11,891 bases of DNA from Desulfovibrionaceae bacterium UBA6814 (GCA_002452635.1 DKEU01000063.1:1-11891); one strand, 5' to 3'. Numbered from the stretch's first letter, positions 3,978 through 11,891 are shown. Notes: a model not told the origin generated them from the letters alone. Numbers and translations are program-made.

Positions 3978-6900
3978 CTACTCCTGGTGTGGGGGCAACG
4001 CCTTGGGGACCAGCATGAGGAAGCGGTTTGCGGCGTCGTCCAGCAGGGCCGCCACCGCATCGGCCTCGGCGGACTGGTTGCCGGCGCGCAGGGCCGCCAC
4101 GTAGGCCCCGAGCAGTTCGGCCAGGTCCGCACGGCCGGCCTCGGACAGGGGCTCCAGGGCCACGGCCGCGTACTTGGACAGGCGGCGGCGCACGCTGTCG
4201 GCCGTGAAGCCGAATTCCGGGTACAGGCACTGGTACACCACCCCGCCGGTCATGCCCGCGCAGATCCAGGGGCCGGGGTCGCCCAGCACCACGGCCCGGC
4301 CGCCGGTCATGTACTCGAAGGCGAAGCCCTTGAGGTGAGCGCGGCAGGCCAGGTTGCCGTCCTCGTCGCGCACCGGCGCGGCGATGCGGCCGCCGAACAC
4401 CACGTCCGACCCGGACATGCGGATGCAGGCCCGGGAGTCGGCGCAGTGCTGCACCACGAAGCTCCCGCCCGTGGCCCCGTAGGCGAAGCTCTTGCCCGTG
4501 GACCCGTCCACCCGCAGGCCGTCCAGGTTCACGCCCTTGAGCACCGCCAGCCTGCCCCCGCTGGCGCCCTTGGCCGTGCCGTCCTGGGCCCCGCCGTCCA
4601 CCACCACGTCCAGCACCGGGGACCCGAAGGCGAACAGCCCGTTGCCCGGCACGCTGGCCGCCAGCCGGATCAGGGCGCGTTGCCCGGCCTCCGGCCCGAA
4701 CTCGCGCGCCGCGGCCCCGGCCAGGTAGGTGCCCAGGGCGCGGTCCGTGCTGCCGACTTCCTCGTCGCTGTAGCGCACCGTGGCGCTGCCGGCGCGCAGG
4801 CGCTCCATGGCCAGGTCCGAGATGAGCTTGGTCAAATAGTTCAAAGGCTTGCGCGCTATCTGCCGGGTGAACACCACCTCGCAGGCCGCGTCCCGGGGCG
4901 TCTCCCGGGTGAGCAGCCCGGACACGTCCACCCGATCGGCCAGGACCGCCTGCTCCAGCAGGTCCGTGCGGCCCACCAGGTCGGCCAACCGCGCCTGGCC
5001 CAGCTCGGCCACGATGGTGCGTATCTCCTCGCCCACGTAGCCGATGAGCCGGGTGAGGTTCTCCACCTCCTGCTCCCGGTCCAGGGGGATGAAGCCCTTC
5101 ACCCCGCGCGCCTCGGCCTCGGCCCTGGTCTGCAACTGGGTGGAGATGCCGCGGGGGCAGCGGTCCAGGTGGCAGCGGCGGCAGGCGATGCAGCCCACGC
5201 CCATGAGGGCCAGGGTGCCCATGCCCACCCGGTCCGCGCCGAGCAGCACCATCTTCACCACGTCCGCGGCGGTGCGCATGCCGCCGTCGCACCACAGCTC
5301 CACCTGCCAGCGCAGGCAGGACTCCTCCAGGGCGCGGTGCGCCTCGGCCACCCCGATCTCCGCGGGCAGGCCCACGTACTTCTTGGAGTGCTCCCGGGCC
5401 GCGCCGGTGCCGCCGTCGAAGCCCGAGAGATTCACGATGTCCGCCCCGGCCTTGGCCACGCCCACGGCGATGGTGCCCACTCCGGCGGTCACGGGAATCT
5501 TCACCGACACCCTGGCCCGGGGATTGGCGGTCTTGAGCTCGGTGATGATCTGGTGCAGGTCCTCGATGGAGTAGATGTCATGATGATTGCTGGGCGAGAT
5601 CAGGGCGATGCCCGGCTTGCAGTGCCGCGCCTTGGCCACCATGGCCGTGACCTTGGCCCCGGGCAGGTGGCCGCCCTCCCCGGGCTTGGCCCCCTGGCCG
5701 ATCTTGATTTCCAGGAAGTCCGCGGAGTTCAGGAAGTCCATGGACACCCCGAACCGGCCCGAGGCGACCTGCTGGCCGCGGTTGGCGCGGTACTTCCCGA
5801 GCATGTCCGGAATCTCGCCGCCCTCGCCGTTCATGCCCACGATGTTGGCGCGCTTGGCCGCCTCGGCATAGGTGCGGAACGAGCTCTCGCCCTGGGAGCC
5901 GAAGCTCATGGCCGCGATGACCATGGGCATGGCGTGGCCGCCCTTGGAGATGTCCACGGCCCCGCGGTCCAGGCGCTTGGCCGCCTTGCGAAACCCCAGC
6001 AGATGGCGCAGGGCCACGGGCCGCTCCGCGTCCAGGGCGGCCATGCGCTTGGCCATCTCCCGGTGCCCGATTTCGCCCGTGGCCGCGGCGCGCAGCACCT
6101 TGGCCACCCGCACGTTGCGCAGCTCTTCCTTCTCCAGGGGCCACAGGGGCAGCTCCGTGTCCGAGGCCGCCCGCTCCAGCCGGCGGCGGGCCATGTGCTC
6201 CAGCCGGGCCAGGGACAGGCCGGCCCGGTCCGAGCACACGAACCCGGCGCACCCGAAGAGCGCGGCCAGGTCCAGCGACAGCCCCACCGACGCGAAGATG
6301 CGGCCGTAGCCGCACAGCTCGTGGATGCCCATGGTGGACATGACCTTCTCCATGCCCTCCTGAAACACCCGCACGGTATTGCGCAGGGCCTTTTCCGCGG
6401 GCAGGGAGTCCGTGGCGAAGCCGCGCGCCGTGCGCCAGATGAGGTAGGGGTTGAGCGCGTCCGCGCCCAGGCCCAGCAGGAACATCACGTCGTGCAGGTT
6501 GCGCAAAGCCCCGGAGCGCACCACCAGGCCGCAGCGCCGGCGCAGCCCGGACTCGTCCAGGCAGCGGGCGACCCGGGCCACGGCCAGGGCCGGATCGATG
6601 TAACAGCGCCCGTCCCGGAAGGAGCGGGAGTCGTCCAGGATGAGGAGCAGCGCGCCGCTGCGCACCGCCTCCCCGGCCTCGGTGCATAAGGCGTTCAGGC
6701 GATCCTCCAGCCCTGCGTCGGGCGTGAAGGTGGCGTCCAACACCGCCACCCGGGTCAGGTCCCGGCGGCCGGCGCTGAAGAAGGAGACCACGTCGTCCAG
6801 GGTGCAGGCCCCGAACTCCTTGGCCAGGCCGTGCAGGACTTGGTTGTCCATGGCCTCCTGATCCAGGCAGCCGCCCAGCAGCAGCGGGGTGGCCAGCTCC

Positions 6901-8567
6901 AGGGCCAAAGGCGGCGGAGTCTGTTCCCCGTCCGCATCGGGCCGCGAGCCCAATATGGTGCGGGTGGAGAAATGGTCGGCCTCGCGCTCCCGGTCGATGG
7001 CCGGGTTGGTGACCACCGCCACCATCTCCTTGAAGAATTCCGAGATGTTGGGCAGGGACTCGTCCTGCAGGCAGGCCAGCGGCCCCTGGTGGCCCATGGA
7101 GCCGATCACCGCCTTGCCGGTCTCGGCCACGGCCTTGCGCATGTCCAGGTCGTAGCGCTGCCAGCCGAAGGCCCCGAGCATGGTCTCGGTGGTCAGGCAG
7201 GCAAAGGCGCGGCAGGCTGCGGGGTCGTCCAGGTAGTCGGCCAGGAGCATGGCCTGGGGCCCGGGCCGGCCGGCCTGGCCCAGGTGCCCGGGTATCTCGC
7301 GGTAGAGCGAGGGCAGCAGGGCCCGCGCGCCGTTGCGGCCGCGCAGCAGGCGCACCAGGCGCTTCTGCACGCTGCCCAGCTCGAAGACCTCGGCCCGCCG
7401 GCCGTGCCCGCCCAGGATGGCCAGCTTCTCCCCCGGGGCCAGGGGCCGGGGGTCATCCACCGTGTGCTTGAGGTCCACCACCCCCTTTTCCGAGGACAGC
7501 ACGTAGTCCTCGGCGCTCTCCGCGAACCACAGGGGCCGCAGGCCCAGGGCGTCCACGCTGCCCATGACCAGGTCGCCCGAGCGCAGCACCACCGCGGCCG
7601 GGCCTTGGGCCGAGGGCGGGAAGAACCAGCGGTAGAAGTCGTACACCTCGCGCAGGTCAGCCCCGTAGTGCGCCACCTCGCTGTGTACGGCCGGGAAGAC
7701 CATGCACAGGGCCTCCAGCGGGTCGAACCCGTGCTGGTGGATGAGCCCGGCCAGGATGCGGTCCAGGTCCTGGGAGTCCGAGCCGCCCGGCACCATCGGA
7801 ATGCCCAGGGTCCGGGCCGTGGAGCGCAGGCGCTCGATGGTGTTGATCTCGCCGTTGTGGCCCAGGAGCGAGAAGGGCTGGGCCCGCTCCACCGTGGGCA
7901 GGGTGTTGGTGGAATAGCGGCTGTGGCCCAGGGTCATGGCCGAGCGGGTGCGGGCGTCGGTGAGCTCGGGATACACCCGGGGCAGCAGGTCCGGGGTGCC
8001 GCGCACCTTGAACACCGCCATGTCGGCGGAAAGCGACGCCACGTGCAGGCCCGGCTCGGCCGCCTCCACCGCCAGGCTGGCCGCGAACAGGGTGCGGCCC
8101 GCGGCGGCGGGCTCCCCGGCCGGGAGCATGCCCGCCACCTGCCAGAACAGCGGGGCCTCGCTGCGGGCGCGGGGGCCGAGCTCCGCGTCGTTGGTGGCTC
8201 CGGACAACTCCAGGAGCAGGTCTGCGCCGTGCCCGGCCAGCACCTCGCGCACCGCGGCCTTGACCGCCTCCTCCCGGGGCCGCAGCCCGTGCGGGATGAG
8301 GAAATGCCCCACGAAGAAGCGCCGGCTGTCCGCCAGGTGCCGGGACAGGCCCGCCTCCTCCAGGCGGCAGCCCCAGACCTCGCGGGGGATGTCGGTCATG
8401 ATGCCGCAGCCGTCGCCCTCGTCCCAGATGTCGCCGGAACGGTGGGCCATGTGCTTGAGCGCGTCTATGGTCTTGAAAATATTGGCATGGCTGGGAACAC
8501 CCCGCTTGTCCACAAAGGCGATGATGGCGCAGGCGTCGTACTCGCGGGGAATGAAGGCGCGGGACAT
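3978..8567 (-). CDS. gltB: Glutamate synthase large (alpha) subunit
   Basis: At 1529 residues this is the full length of the bacterial GltB subunit, which makes glutamate from 2-oxoglutarate and glutamine-derived ammonia. The glutaminase domain starts at Cys13 after a 12-residue propeptide (E-Y-D-A-C), the expected N-terminal nucleophile once cleaved; G-H-S-R-Y-S-T-N-T and G-H-N-G-E-I-N-T follow near 210-240. The FMN/synthase barrel is at about 830-1215 (M-S-F-G-S-Q, G-A-K-P-G-E-G-G). The iron-sulfur loop has C1126, C1132 and C1137 with the usual spacing for a 3Fe-4S cluster, plus an extra C1129. The C-terminal G-x-G-x-G-type helix domain covers about 1340-1460. ATG at 8567 has GAGG six bases upstream. 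No gltD gene adjoins it, so its electron donor (NADPH through GltD elsewhere, or ferredoxin) is open. The metallophosphoesterase gene follows. Confidence 0.93.
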   Translation of the reverse strand: MSRAFIPREYDACAIIAFVDKRGVPSHANIFKTIDALKHMAHRSGDIWDEGDGCGIMTDIPREVWGCRLEEAGLSRHLADSRRFFVGHFLIPHGLRPREEAVKAAVREVLAGHGADLLLELSGATNDAELGPRARSEAPLFWQVAGMLPAGEPAAAGRTLFAASLAVEAAEPGLHVASLSADMAVFKVRGTPDLLPRVYPELTDARTRSAMTLGHSRYSTNTLPTVERAQPFSLLGHNGEINTIERLRSTARTLGIPMVPGGSDSQDLDRILAGLIHQHGFDPLEALCMVFPAVHSEVAHYGADLREVYDFYRWFFPPSAQGPAAVVLRSGDLVMGSVDALGLRPLWFAESAEDYVLSSEKGVVDLKHTVDDPRPLAPGEKLAILGGHGRRAEVFELGSVQKRLVRLLRGRNGARALLPSLYREIPGHLGQAGRPGPQAMLLADYLDDPAACRAFACLTTETMLGAFGWQRYDLDMRKAVAETGKAVIGSMGHQGPLACLQDESLPNISEFFKEMVAVVTNPAIDREREADHFSTRTILGSRPDADGEQTPPPLALELATPLLLGGCLDQEAMDNQVLHGLAKEFGACTLDDVVSFFSAGRRDLTRVAVLDATFTPDAGLEDRLNALCTEAGEAVRSGALLLILDDSRSFRDGRCYIDPALAVARVARCLDESGLRRRCGLVVRSGALRNLHDVMFLLGLGADALNPYLIWRTARGFATDSLPAEKALRNTVRVFQEGMEKVMSTMGIHELCGYGRIFASVGLSLDLAALFGCAGFVCSDRAGLSLARLEHMARRRLERAASDTELPLWPLEKEELRNVRVAKVLRAAATGEIGHREMAKRMAALDAERPVALRHLLGFRKAAKRLDRGAVDISKGGHAMPMVIAAMSFGSQGESSFRTYAEAAKRANIVGMNGEGGEIPDMLGKYRANRGQQVASGRFGVSMDFLNSADFLEIKIGQGAKPGEGGHLPGAKVTAMVAKARHCKPGIALISPSNHHDIYSIEDLHQIITELKTANPRARVSVKIPVTAGVGTIAVGVAKAGADIVNLSGFDGGTGAAREHSKKYVGLPAEIGVAEAHRALEESCLRWQVELWCDGGMRTAADVVKMVLLGADRVGMGTLALMGVGCIACRRCHLDRCPRGISTQLQTRAEAEARGVKGFIPLDREQEVENLTRLIGYVGEEIRTIVAELGQARLADLVGRTDLLEQAVLADRVDVSGLLTRETPRDAACEVVFTRQIARKPLNYLTKLISDLAMERLRAGSATVRYSDEEVGSTDRALGTYLAGAAAREFGPEAGQRALIRLAASVPGNGLFAFGSPVLDVVVDGGAQDGTAKGASGGRLAVLKGVNLDGLRVDGSTGKSFAYGATGGSFVVQHCADSRACIRMSGSDVVFGGRIAAPVRDEDGNLACRAHLKGFAFEYMTGGRAVVLGDPGPWICAGMTGGVVYQCLYPEFGFTADSVRRRLSKYAAVALEPLSEAGRADLAELLGAYVAALRAGNQSAEADAVAALLDDAANRFLMLVPKALPPHQE

Positions 8568-8954
8568 GAAAACCTCGCTGGAGAAACCGGATTGTCCTGG
8601 ATTCGTAGAACATCGGGCGAGGGATGGGAAGCCGTGCCCAATTGTTCACAAAATCCGTGTGGCTCCGAACACTTCGTACTCCTTCTTCCCCGGCACAGGT
8701 GGAGTTCAATAAACCACAAAAGCAATTCATTGATATTTATTGTACATTTATTTCTTGAAAACGACACAAGACAACTGGTATCAAGGACCCAGCCTCCCCC
8801 AGCGCCTCCGGCATGGCGATGCCGGAGGCCCCGGATCGCCCCCCTGCCTTGCCGCCAGTTACTGCTCCAGCACCCACCCCAATGTTCACCTGGAAGCTCC
8901 GTGTCCATGCAGTTCCTGAATAGGACAAACGTCGAACTGCAAGCGAGGTGCGCC
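8568..8954. promoter_or_regulatory. Divergent control region between gltB and the muramidase gene
   Basis: These 387 bases have no credible gene. The segment from about 8700 to 8765 is strikingly AT-rich and the likeliest home of promoters in both directions. On the plus strand TTGAAA (8753-8758) is followed 18 bases later by TATCAA, a fair promoter for the muramidase gene. On the minus strand TACAAT (8743-8738) is a possible -10 box for gltB, but its -35 is poor. The rest is GC-rich leader, including the hairpin at 8804-8829. Confidence 0.45.
8804..8829. other. Perfect 11-bp GC-rich hairpin in the muramidase leader
   Basis: GCCTCCGGCAT (8804-8814) and ATGCCGGAGGC (8819-8829) enclose a GGCG loop. 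No T-run follows on either strand, so an ordinary intrinsic terminator is unlikely. It lies about 125 bases before the muramidase start and may be a leader structure, an mRNA end or a processing element. Confidence 0.5.
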
Positions 8955-9743
8955 ATGCAACTGACCCAGGCCTTGCGTGACGAATACGACAAGCTCTTCT
9001 CCGCCTGCGCCATCCGCCCTGACAGGGCCGCCGTCGTGGAAAGCACGGTCCAGGCCCTGCTCGGCTCCAAGGACAGGTACACCGCTGTCGCGGACCAAGC
9101 CGGCGTGCCCTGGCAGATCGTGGCCGTAATCCACAACATGGAAGGTTCCCGTAATTTTTCCACCCACCTGCACAATGGCGACCCCCTGGACGCACGCACC
9201 AGGCACGAGCCCCCCAACCGCCCCGCTTCCGGCTCCCCGCCCTTCACCTGGGAGGAGAGCGCGGTGGATGCCTTGCGGCTCAAGAACATGCACAAATGGA
9301 CGGACTGGACTGTGCCGGGCAGCCTCTTCAAGCTGGAAGGTTATAACGGCTGGGGCTACCGCAGGCACCACCCGCACGTGCTCACGCCCTACCTCTGGAG
9401 CCACAGCAACCACTATGCGTCCGGGAAGTACGTGGCCGACGGCAGATTCTCCGACACCGCCGTGTCGCAGCAGACCGGGGCCGCGGTCCTGCTGCGCAGG
9501 CTGGCCGAACGGAACGAGATCGCCTTTGCGGCCGACCCGGGAATCATCCTCCCCGCGGCCGACGCACCGGCCCTGCGCTACGCTCCGGACGCCCCGAGCG
9601 AGGATGGCCGGCGGCTCCAGGCCTTCCTGAACACCTTCCCCGGCGTCCACGTCAAGGAGGACGGCTACCTGGGGCCGCGCACATCCGAGGCGCTGCGCAA
9701 GGTCACGGGCAGCCGCCTGCATGGCGACCCGCAGGAGGGCTGA
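8955..9743 (+). CDS. Muramidase-like protein with C-terminal peptidoglycan-binding motif
   Basis: A 262-residue protein of the lysozyme-like fold. Residues 50-185 follow a family I recognise from the string I-H-N-M-E...F-S-T-H-L-H-N-G-D-P-L, then P-P-F-T-W-E-x-S-A-V-D-A-L, E-G-Y-N-G-W-G-Y and S-N-H-Y...G-K-Y-V-x-D-G. Glu63 in the I-H-N-M-E segment is the likely catalytic acid. Residues 218-251 (R-R-L-Q-A-F-L, D-G-Y-L-G-P-R-T-S-E-A-L) look like one peptidoglycan-binding repeat. No signal peptide or membrane segment is visible, so export is unexplained; phage endolysins and secretion-system effectors share this feature. ATG at 8955 has GAGG six bases upstream and is preferred to the in-frame ATG at 8907. 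A lipoprotein gene follows after 115 nt. Fold likely, exact bond cut not proven. Confidence 0.75.
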   Translation: MQLTQALRDEYDKLFSACAIRPDRAAVVESTVQALLGSKDRYTAVADQAGVPWQIVAVIHNMEGSRNFSTHLHNGDPLDARTRHEPPNRPASGSPPFTWEESAVDALRLKNMHKWTDWTVPGSLFKLEGYNGWGYRRHHPHVLTPYLWSHSNHYASGKYVADGRFSDTAVSQQTGAAVLLRRLAERNEIAFAADPGIILPAADAPALRYAPDAPSEDGRRLQAFLNTFPGVHVKEDGYLGPRTSEALRKVTGSRLHGDPQEG

Positions 9744-9858
9744 GCCGAGAGGGCCAGCCGCACACGGGCTGCCTGACCCGGCCGAGGCGAGCGAGGGGCG
9801 AAGTCCAGCTTGGTTGGCGTCTGCAACGAACAAATAGCATCAGACAGGAGGAGAGAGC

Positions 9859-10422
9859 ATGTCGACCACCCTACGCCTACACAGGCGCATGGCCGTAGCC
9901 GCGCTGGCCATAACCCTCGCGATCACTGCCGGTTGCGCCTCCACTCCAAAGGAGGCCTCGCTTCTCAGCGAGTACGTCAACACCGGAATCCAGCGCATGC
10001 AGGCCGAGAACGAAAAGCTCATCCATGCCCTGGGAGACGTCGAGCGCGGGGTGCTGGACGAAAAGTGGGACACCGCCCTCTACCCTTCGGTAGAGGCGAA
10101 ATACCGGACGAAATACGGCCTCGGGAAAGATGCCCCCCTAACGAAGGATCAGCAGATCAATGTCGCATCCGATGCCTTGACCGCCTACAACGACCTGGCC
10201 AAGGAAATTCAGGCCAAGGAAGACCAACTCATCCAACTCAGCCGCAAAAATGCGGAGAATGTCATCCTGATTAATGACAGCGTCCGTCAATACCTGCTCT
10301 CCCTGGAGAAATACGATGCAGCCCGGAGCAAGATCATCGAGCTTGGAAAGGAACTCACCGGGATAGATCCATCCGTGCTCAAGGACAAGATGAACACAGC
10401 CTTAACTCCTGCAACCAAGTGA
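9859..10422 (+). CDS. Helical lipoprotein of unknown function
   Basis: A 187-residue predicted lipoprotein. The N-terminus has basic residues (R6, R9, R10), a hydrophobic core (11-22) and a lipobox ending T-A-G-C26. Ala at the second mature position suggests sorting to the outer membrane by the E. coli rule. The mature chain is rich in charged residues, Ala, Leu and Gln and looks wholly helical, with coiled-coil-like stretches at about 35-60 and 105-170. No catalytic motif was recognised. The start is ATG at 9859 after GGAGGAGAGAGC. It lies 25 nt before the next gene and 115 nt after the muramidase gene. Codons here end in A or T more often than in the flanking genes, suggesting later acquisition. 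A role with the muramidase (tether, inhibitor or immunity) is conjecture. Confidence 0.75.
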   Translation: MSTTLRLHRRMAVAALAITLAITAGCASTPKEASLLSEYVNTGIQRMQAENEKLIHALGDVERGVLDEKWDTALYPSVEAKYRTKYGLGKDAPLTKDQQINVASDALTAYNDLAKEIQAKEDQLIQLSRKNAENVILINDSVRQYLLSLEKYDAARSKIIELGKELTGIDPSVLKDKMNTALTPATK

Positions 10423-10446
10423 CCACCAGGCAAGGAGGAAAATACC

Positions 10447-10716
10447 ATGTCACTGTCCGCGCGCGTCAAAAAAGACCGGGATGTGATCGACGCAGTGAAG
10501 GATGAATACAAGGACGCAGCGTACTGGCTGCCATTCACCGCCCTGGAGATACAAGCCGTGTTCACGACCGAGGAACTGGGGAAGCTTGATCAGCTCGTCA
10601 AGGACATGAAGCAGGCCACAGACGACACGCAGCGCAGTACGAAAATCATCAGCAAGATCAACGAGTATGCGCCAGTGGTCGTCAAGGCGCTCAAGATCGC
10701 AAAATTCTTCGTGTAG
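10447..10716 (+). CDS. Small helical protein of unknown function
   Basis: An 89-residue protein with no signal peptide. Residues 1-35 are highly charged (K-K-D-R-D-V-I-D-A-V-K-D-E-Y-K), the middle has a Leu/Asp/Lys-rich amphipathic helix (about 42-60), and the end is basic and hydrophobic (V-V-V-K-A-L-K-I-A-K-F-F-V). I do not recognise a family. The start is ATG at 10447 with a perfect AGGAGG eight bases upstream. The gene is 24 nt after the lipoprotein gene and almost certainly co-transcribed. It ends four bases before a strong terminator, so it is the last gene of the module. It shares the lower GC of the lipoprotein gene. The cationic tail could touch a membrane; this is inference. Confidence 0.7.
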   Translation: MSLSARVKKDRDVIDAVKDEYKDAAYWLPFTALEIQAVFTTEELGKLDQLVKDMKQATDDTQRSTKIISKINEYAPVVVKALKIAKFFV

Positions 10717-10720
10717 TAAA

Positions 10721-10755
10721 AAAGCGTCACCCTGGGTACCCCAGGGTGACGCTTT
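10721..10755. terminator. Strong bidirectional intrinsic terminator
   Basis: A perfect 16-bp stem with a 3-nt loop (AAAGCGTCACCCTGGG, TAC, then its complement) lies between convergent genes: the 89-residue protein on plus and etfA on minus. Six A residues at 10718-10723 become a T-run in the minus-strand transcript, making it a textbook terminator for etfA. On plus it ends in GCTTT and a less perfect T-rich tail. Confidence 0.9.
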
Positions 10756-10773
10756 CCATTTCGCAACAGCCGG

Positions 10774-11793
10774 CTACGCGCCGAGCAGCTCGTTGAGCTT
10801 CTTCACCACCGCGAAGGCGTCGGCCACGTAGAGCACGTCGGCCTTGCCCTGGGCCCAGCCGCAGTTGGCGTCCAGGTTCACGGCGCGGCGCTCGTTGATG
10901 AAGCGCCAGCCCACCACGTGCGGCTCCTCGCCGTGGCAGCAGGTGGCCAGGCCCTTCTTGTGGCGCGGGGTCGCGCCGGTCTGCCCCACCTGGTGCAGGT
11001 GCGACAGGAAGCTGATGACCTCCCCGCCCTCGCCGGTCACGTCCACCAGGGACTTGGACGAGCCCAGGCTGGCCTTGGTCCGGTCCAGGAAGCCCTTGAT
11101 GAGCCCCTCGGCATCCTTCACGTGGGCCGCACCGTCGGCCTGCTTCTTCATCCAGCCCGCGCCGGCCACGAAGAGCAGCTCTGCTTCCGGCCGGATGGTC
11201 TGCTGGTCCGCGGAAGGCGACTCCAGGCCCTTCACCTGCGTGCGGGTGGCGGCGTCGGCGGCGACGGCCTCGACACTGGCGGTGCCGGCCGCGCCCTCCC
11301 AGGGCAGGAAGCAGCACGGGGCCACGCTGAGCACCCAGGGCCGCTGGGTGCGGGTCAGGCTGGCCACCATGCGCTGGCGGTAGTACCAGCGGGAGATGGC
11401 CACGGCCCCGCCCTCGGCGGCCAGGCCGGTGGCCTGGGTGTCGATCTTGCCGCCCAGCCGGTGCGCCACGCCGGGCAGCACGCGGGAGAAGCGGGAGGTG
11501 GCCGCGCCGATGATGACCGTCGCGCCCGCGGCCTGGGCCAGGGCGGTCAGGGCCGCGCAGTCGGTCGCATACCGCGAATCCGCGAACTCGGGGCCGGACA
11601 CGGCGAAGAACTTGGCCGCGCCGCAGGCCGCGATGGCATTGGCCGCAGCGGCGCAGTCGGAGCCGACCAGGCCCACGCACAGCTCCGCGGCCAGGCCGTC
11701 GGCCAGGACCTTGGCCCCGGACAGGGCCTCCAGATGGGACTTGGCCAGGGAGCCGTCGGCCTCCACATGGGCAAGGAAGAGTATCTTTTCCAT
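10774..11793 (-). CDS. etfA: Electron transfer flavoprotein alpha subunit
   Basis: A 339-residue ETF alpha subunit; with ETF beta it forms a soluble FAD protein carrying electrons between dehydrogenases and other carriers. The N-terminal adenine-nucleotide-type domain covers about 1-185. The C-terminal FAD domain covers about 200-339 and holds the signature Q-V-G-Q-T-G at 268-273 and D-V-L-Y-V-A-D-A-F-A-V-V near the end. It is a divergent member: the usual G-x-S-R FAD-contact segment reads G-S-S-K (244-247), the stretch after the Q-T-G motif is P-R-H-K-K-G-L-A-T-C-C, and Cys pairs occur at 160-161 and 285-286. The start is ATG at 11793 with GGAGGGAGCC just before it. It follows etfB by 9 nt, so the two are coupled. 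The electron donor is not visible. Confidence 0.88.
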   Translation of the reverse strand: MEKILFLAHVEADGSLAKSHLEALSGAKVLADGLAAELCVGLVGSDCAAAANAIAACGAAKFFAVSGPEFADSRYATDCAALTALAQAAGATVIIGAATSRFSRVLPGVAHRLGGKIDTQATGLAAEGGAVAISRWYYRQRMVASLTRTQRPWVLSVAPCCFLPWEGAAGTASVEAVAADAATRTQVKGLESPSADQQTIRPEAELLFVAGAGWMKKQADGAAHVKDAEGLIKGFLDRTKASLGSSKSLVDVTGEGGEVISFLSHLHQVGQTGATPRHKKGLATCCHGEEPHVVGWRFINERRAVNLDANCGWAQGKADVLYVADAFAVVKKLNELLGA

Positions 11794-11802
11794 GGCTCCC
11801 TC

Positions 11803-11891
11803 CTACGCCTTGATCCAGGCCAGGATTTCCGCGGCGATCTGGTCCACGGGCGCGTCCTTGACCACCTTGGTCTCGCGGCGCTGCTTGGGCA
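11803..11891 (-). CDS. etfB: Electron transfer flavoprotein beta subunit, C-terminal end
   Basis: The last 28 codons of a gene entering from the right edge. The peptide ends R-R-E-T-K-V-V-K-D-A-P-V-D-Q-I-A and then A-E-I-L-A-W-I-K-A. A basic stretch followed by a short terminal helix is usual for ETF beta, and the position just before etfA fits the normal etfB-etfA order. The TAG stop at 11803-11805 abuts the etfA ribosome binding site. Too little is visible to judge the rest of the protein. Confidence 0.7.
   Translation of the reverse strand, partial: PKQRRETKVVKDAPVDQIAAEILAWIKA

Noticed and set aside
3192..6689. A 1165-codon open frame on the plus strand opposite gltB
   Set aside because: It is antisense to a fully recognisable GltB and rich in Gly, Ala, His and Gln as expected of a GC-rich shadow frame.
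8642..8651. TTGTTCACAA dyad upstream of gltB as an FNR/CRP or Rex site
   Set aside because: The arms are too close together for either site class and no second half is present.
6831..8954. N-terminal extension of the muramidase frame across gltB
   Set aside because: Low-complexity sequence antisense to gltB; a good start with a ribosome binding site is at 8955.
8907..8954. Upstream ATG at 8907 as the muramidase start
   Set aside because: It is in frame but has no ribosome binding site, whereas ATG 8955 has GAGG at the right spacing.
1..11891. CRISPR arrays, tRNA or rRNA genes, insertion sequences
   Set aside because: No spaced repeats, cloverleaf structures, rRNA-like stretches or transposase genes were seen on either strand.

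Overview
This GC-rich window with dense, short-spaced genes suggests a sulfate-reducing deltaproteobacterium of the Desulfovibrio type. That is an inference from gene content (a divergent ETF pair, a stand-alone glutamate synthase large subunit, possible selenoprotein use) and base composition; no ribosomal RNA or other firm taxonomic marker is present.

Layout. (1) 1-1333: a small CxxC carboxymuconolactone decarboxylase/AhpD-like gene on the minus strand, divergent from a LysR-type regulator on the plus strand. The regulator gene carries an in-frame TGA at codon 198 and then stays open in the same frame to a TAA at 1331-1333. The TGA sits where many LysR proteins have the Cys of a G-C-S-Y-R motif. 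It is followed after 14 nt by a perfect 8-bp hairpin with a GGTC loop, the form expected of a bacterial SECIS element. I read it as a selenocysteine-containing LysR regulator, the most interesting object in the window. (2) 1334-2990: a control region followed by a translationally coupled exbB-exbD-tonB operon (4-nt overlaps). (3) 2944-3100: a tandem duplication of the tonB 3' end together with its AT-rich terminator hairpin. (4) 3129-8567, minus strand: glutamate synthase large subunit followed 15 nt later by a Tat-type metallophosphoesterase. (5) 8568-8954: an AT-rich divergent control region containing an 11-bp GC hairpin. (6) 8955-10716, plus strand: a muramidase-like protein with a C-terminal peptidoglycan-binding motif but no signal peptide, a helical lipoprotein, and an 89-residue protein of unknown function; the last two look less GC-rich than their surroundings. 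(7) 10721-10755: a strong bidirectional terminator. (8) 10774-11891, minus strand: ETF alpha subunit and the last 28 codons of ETF beta.

How the genes work together. The regulator and the AhpD-like gene share a 111-bp divergent promoter region and probably form a regulator-target pair with a redox theme: the putative selenocysteine falls about where OxyR has its peroxide-sensing cysteine. ExbB, ExbD and TonB form a proton-driven energy transducer for outer-membrane uptake, with no receptor gene nearby. The muramidase, lipoprotein and small protein probably form one cell-envelope module. The ETF pair carries electrons between dehydrogenases and other carriers.
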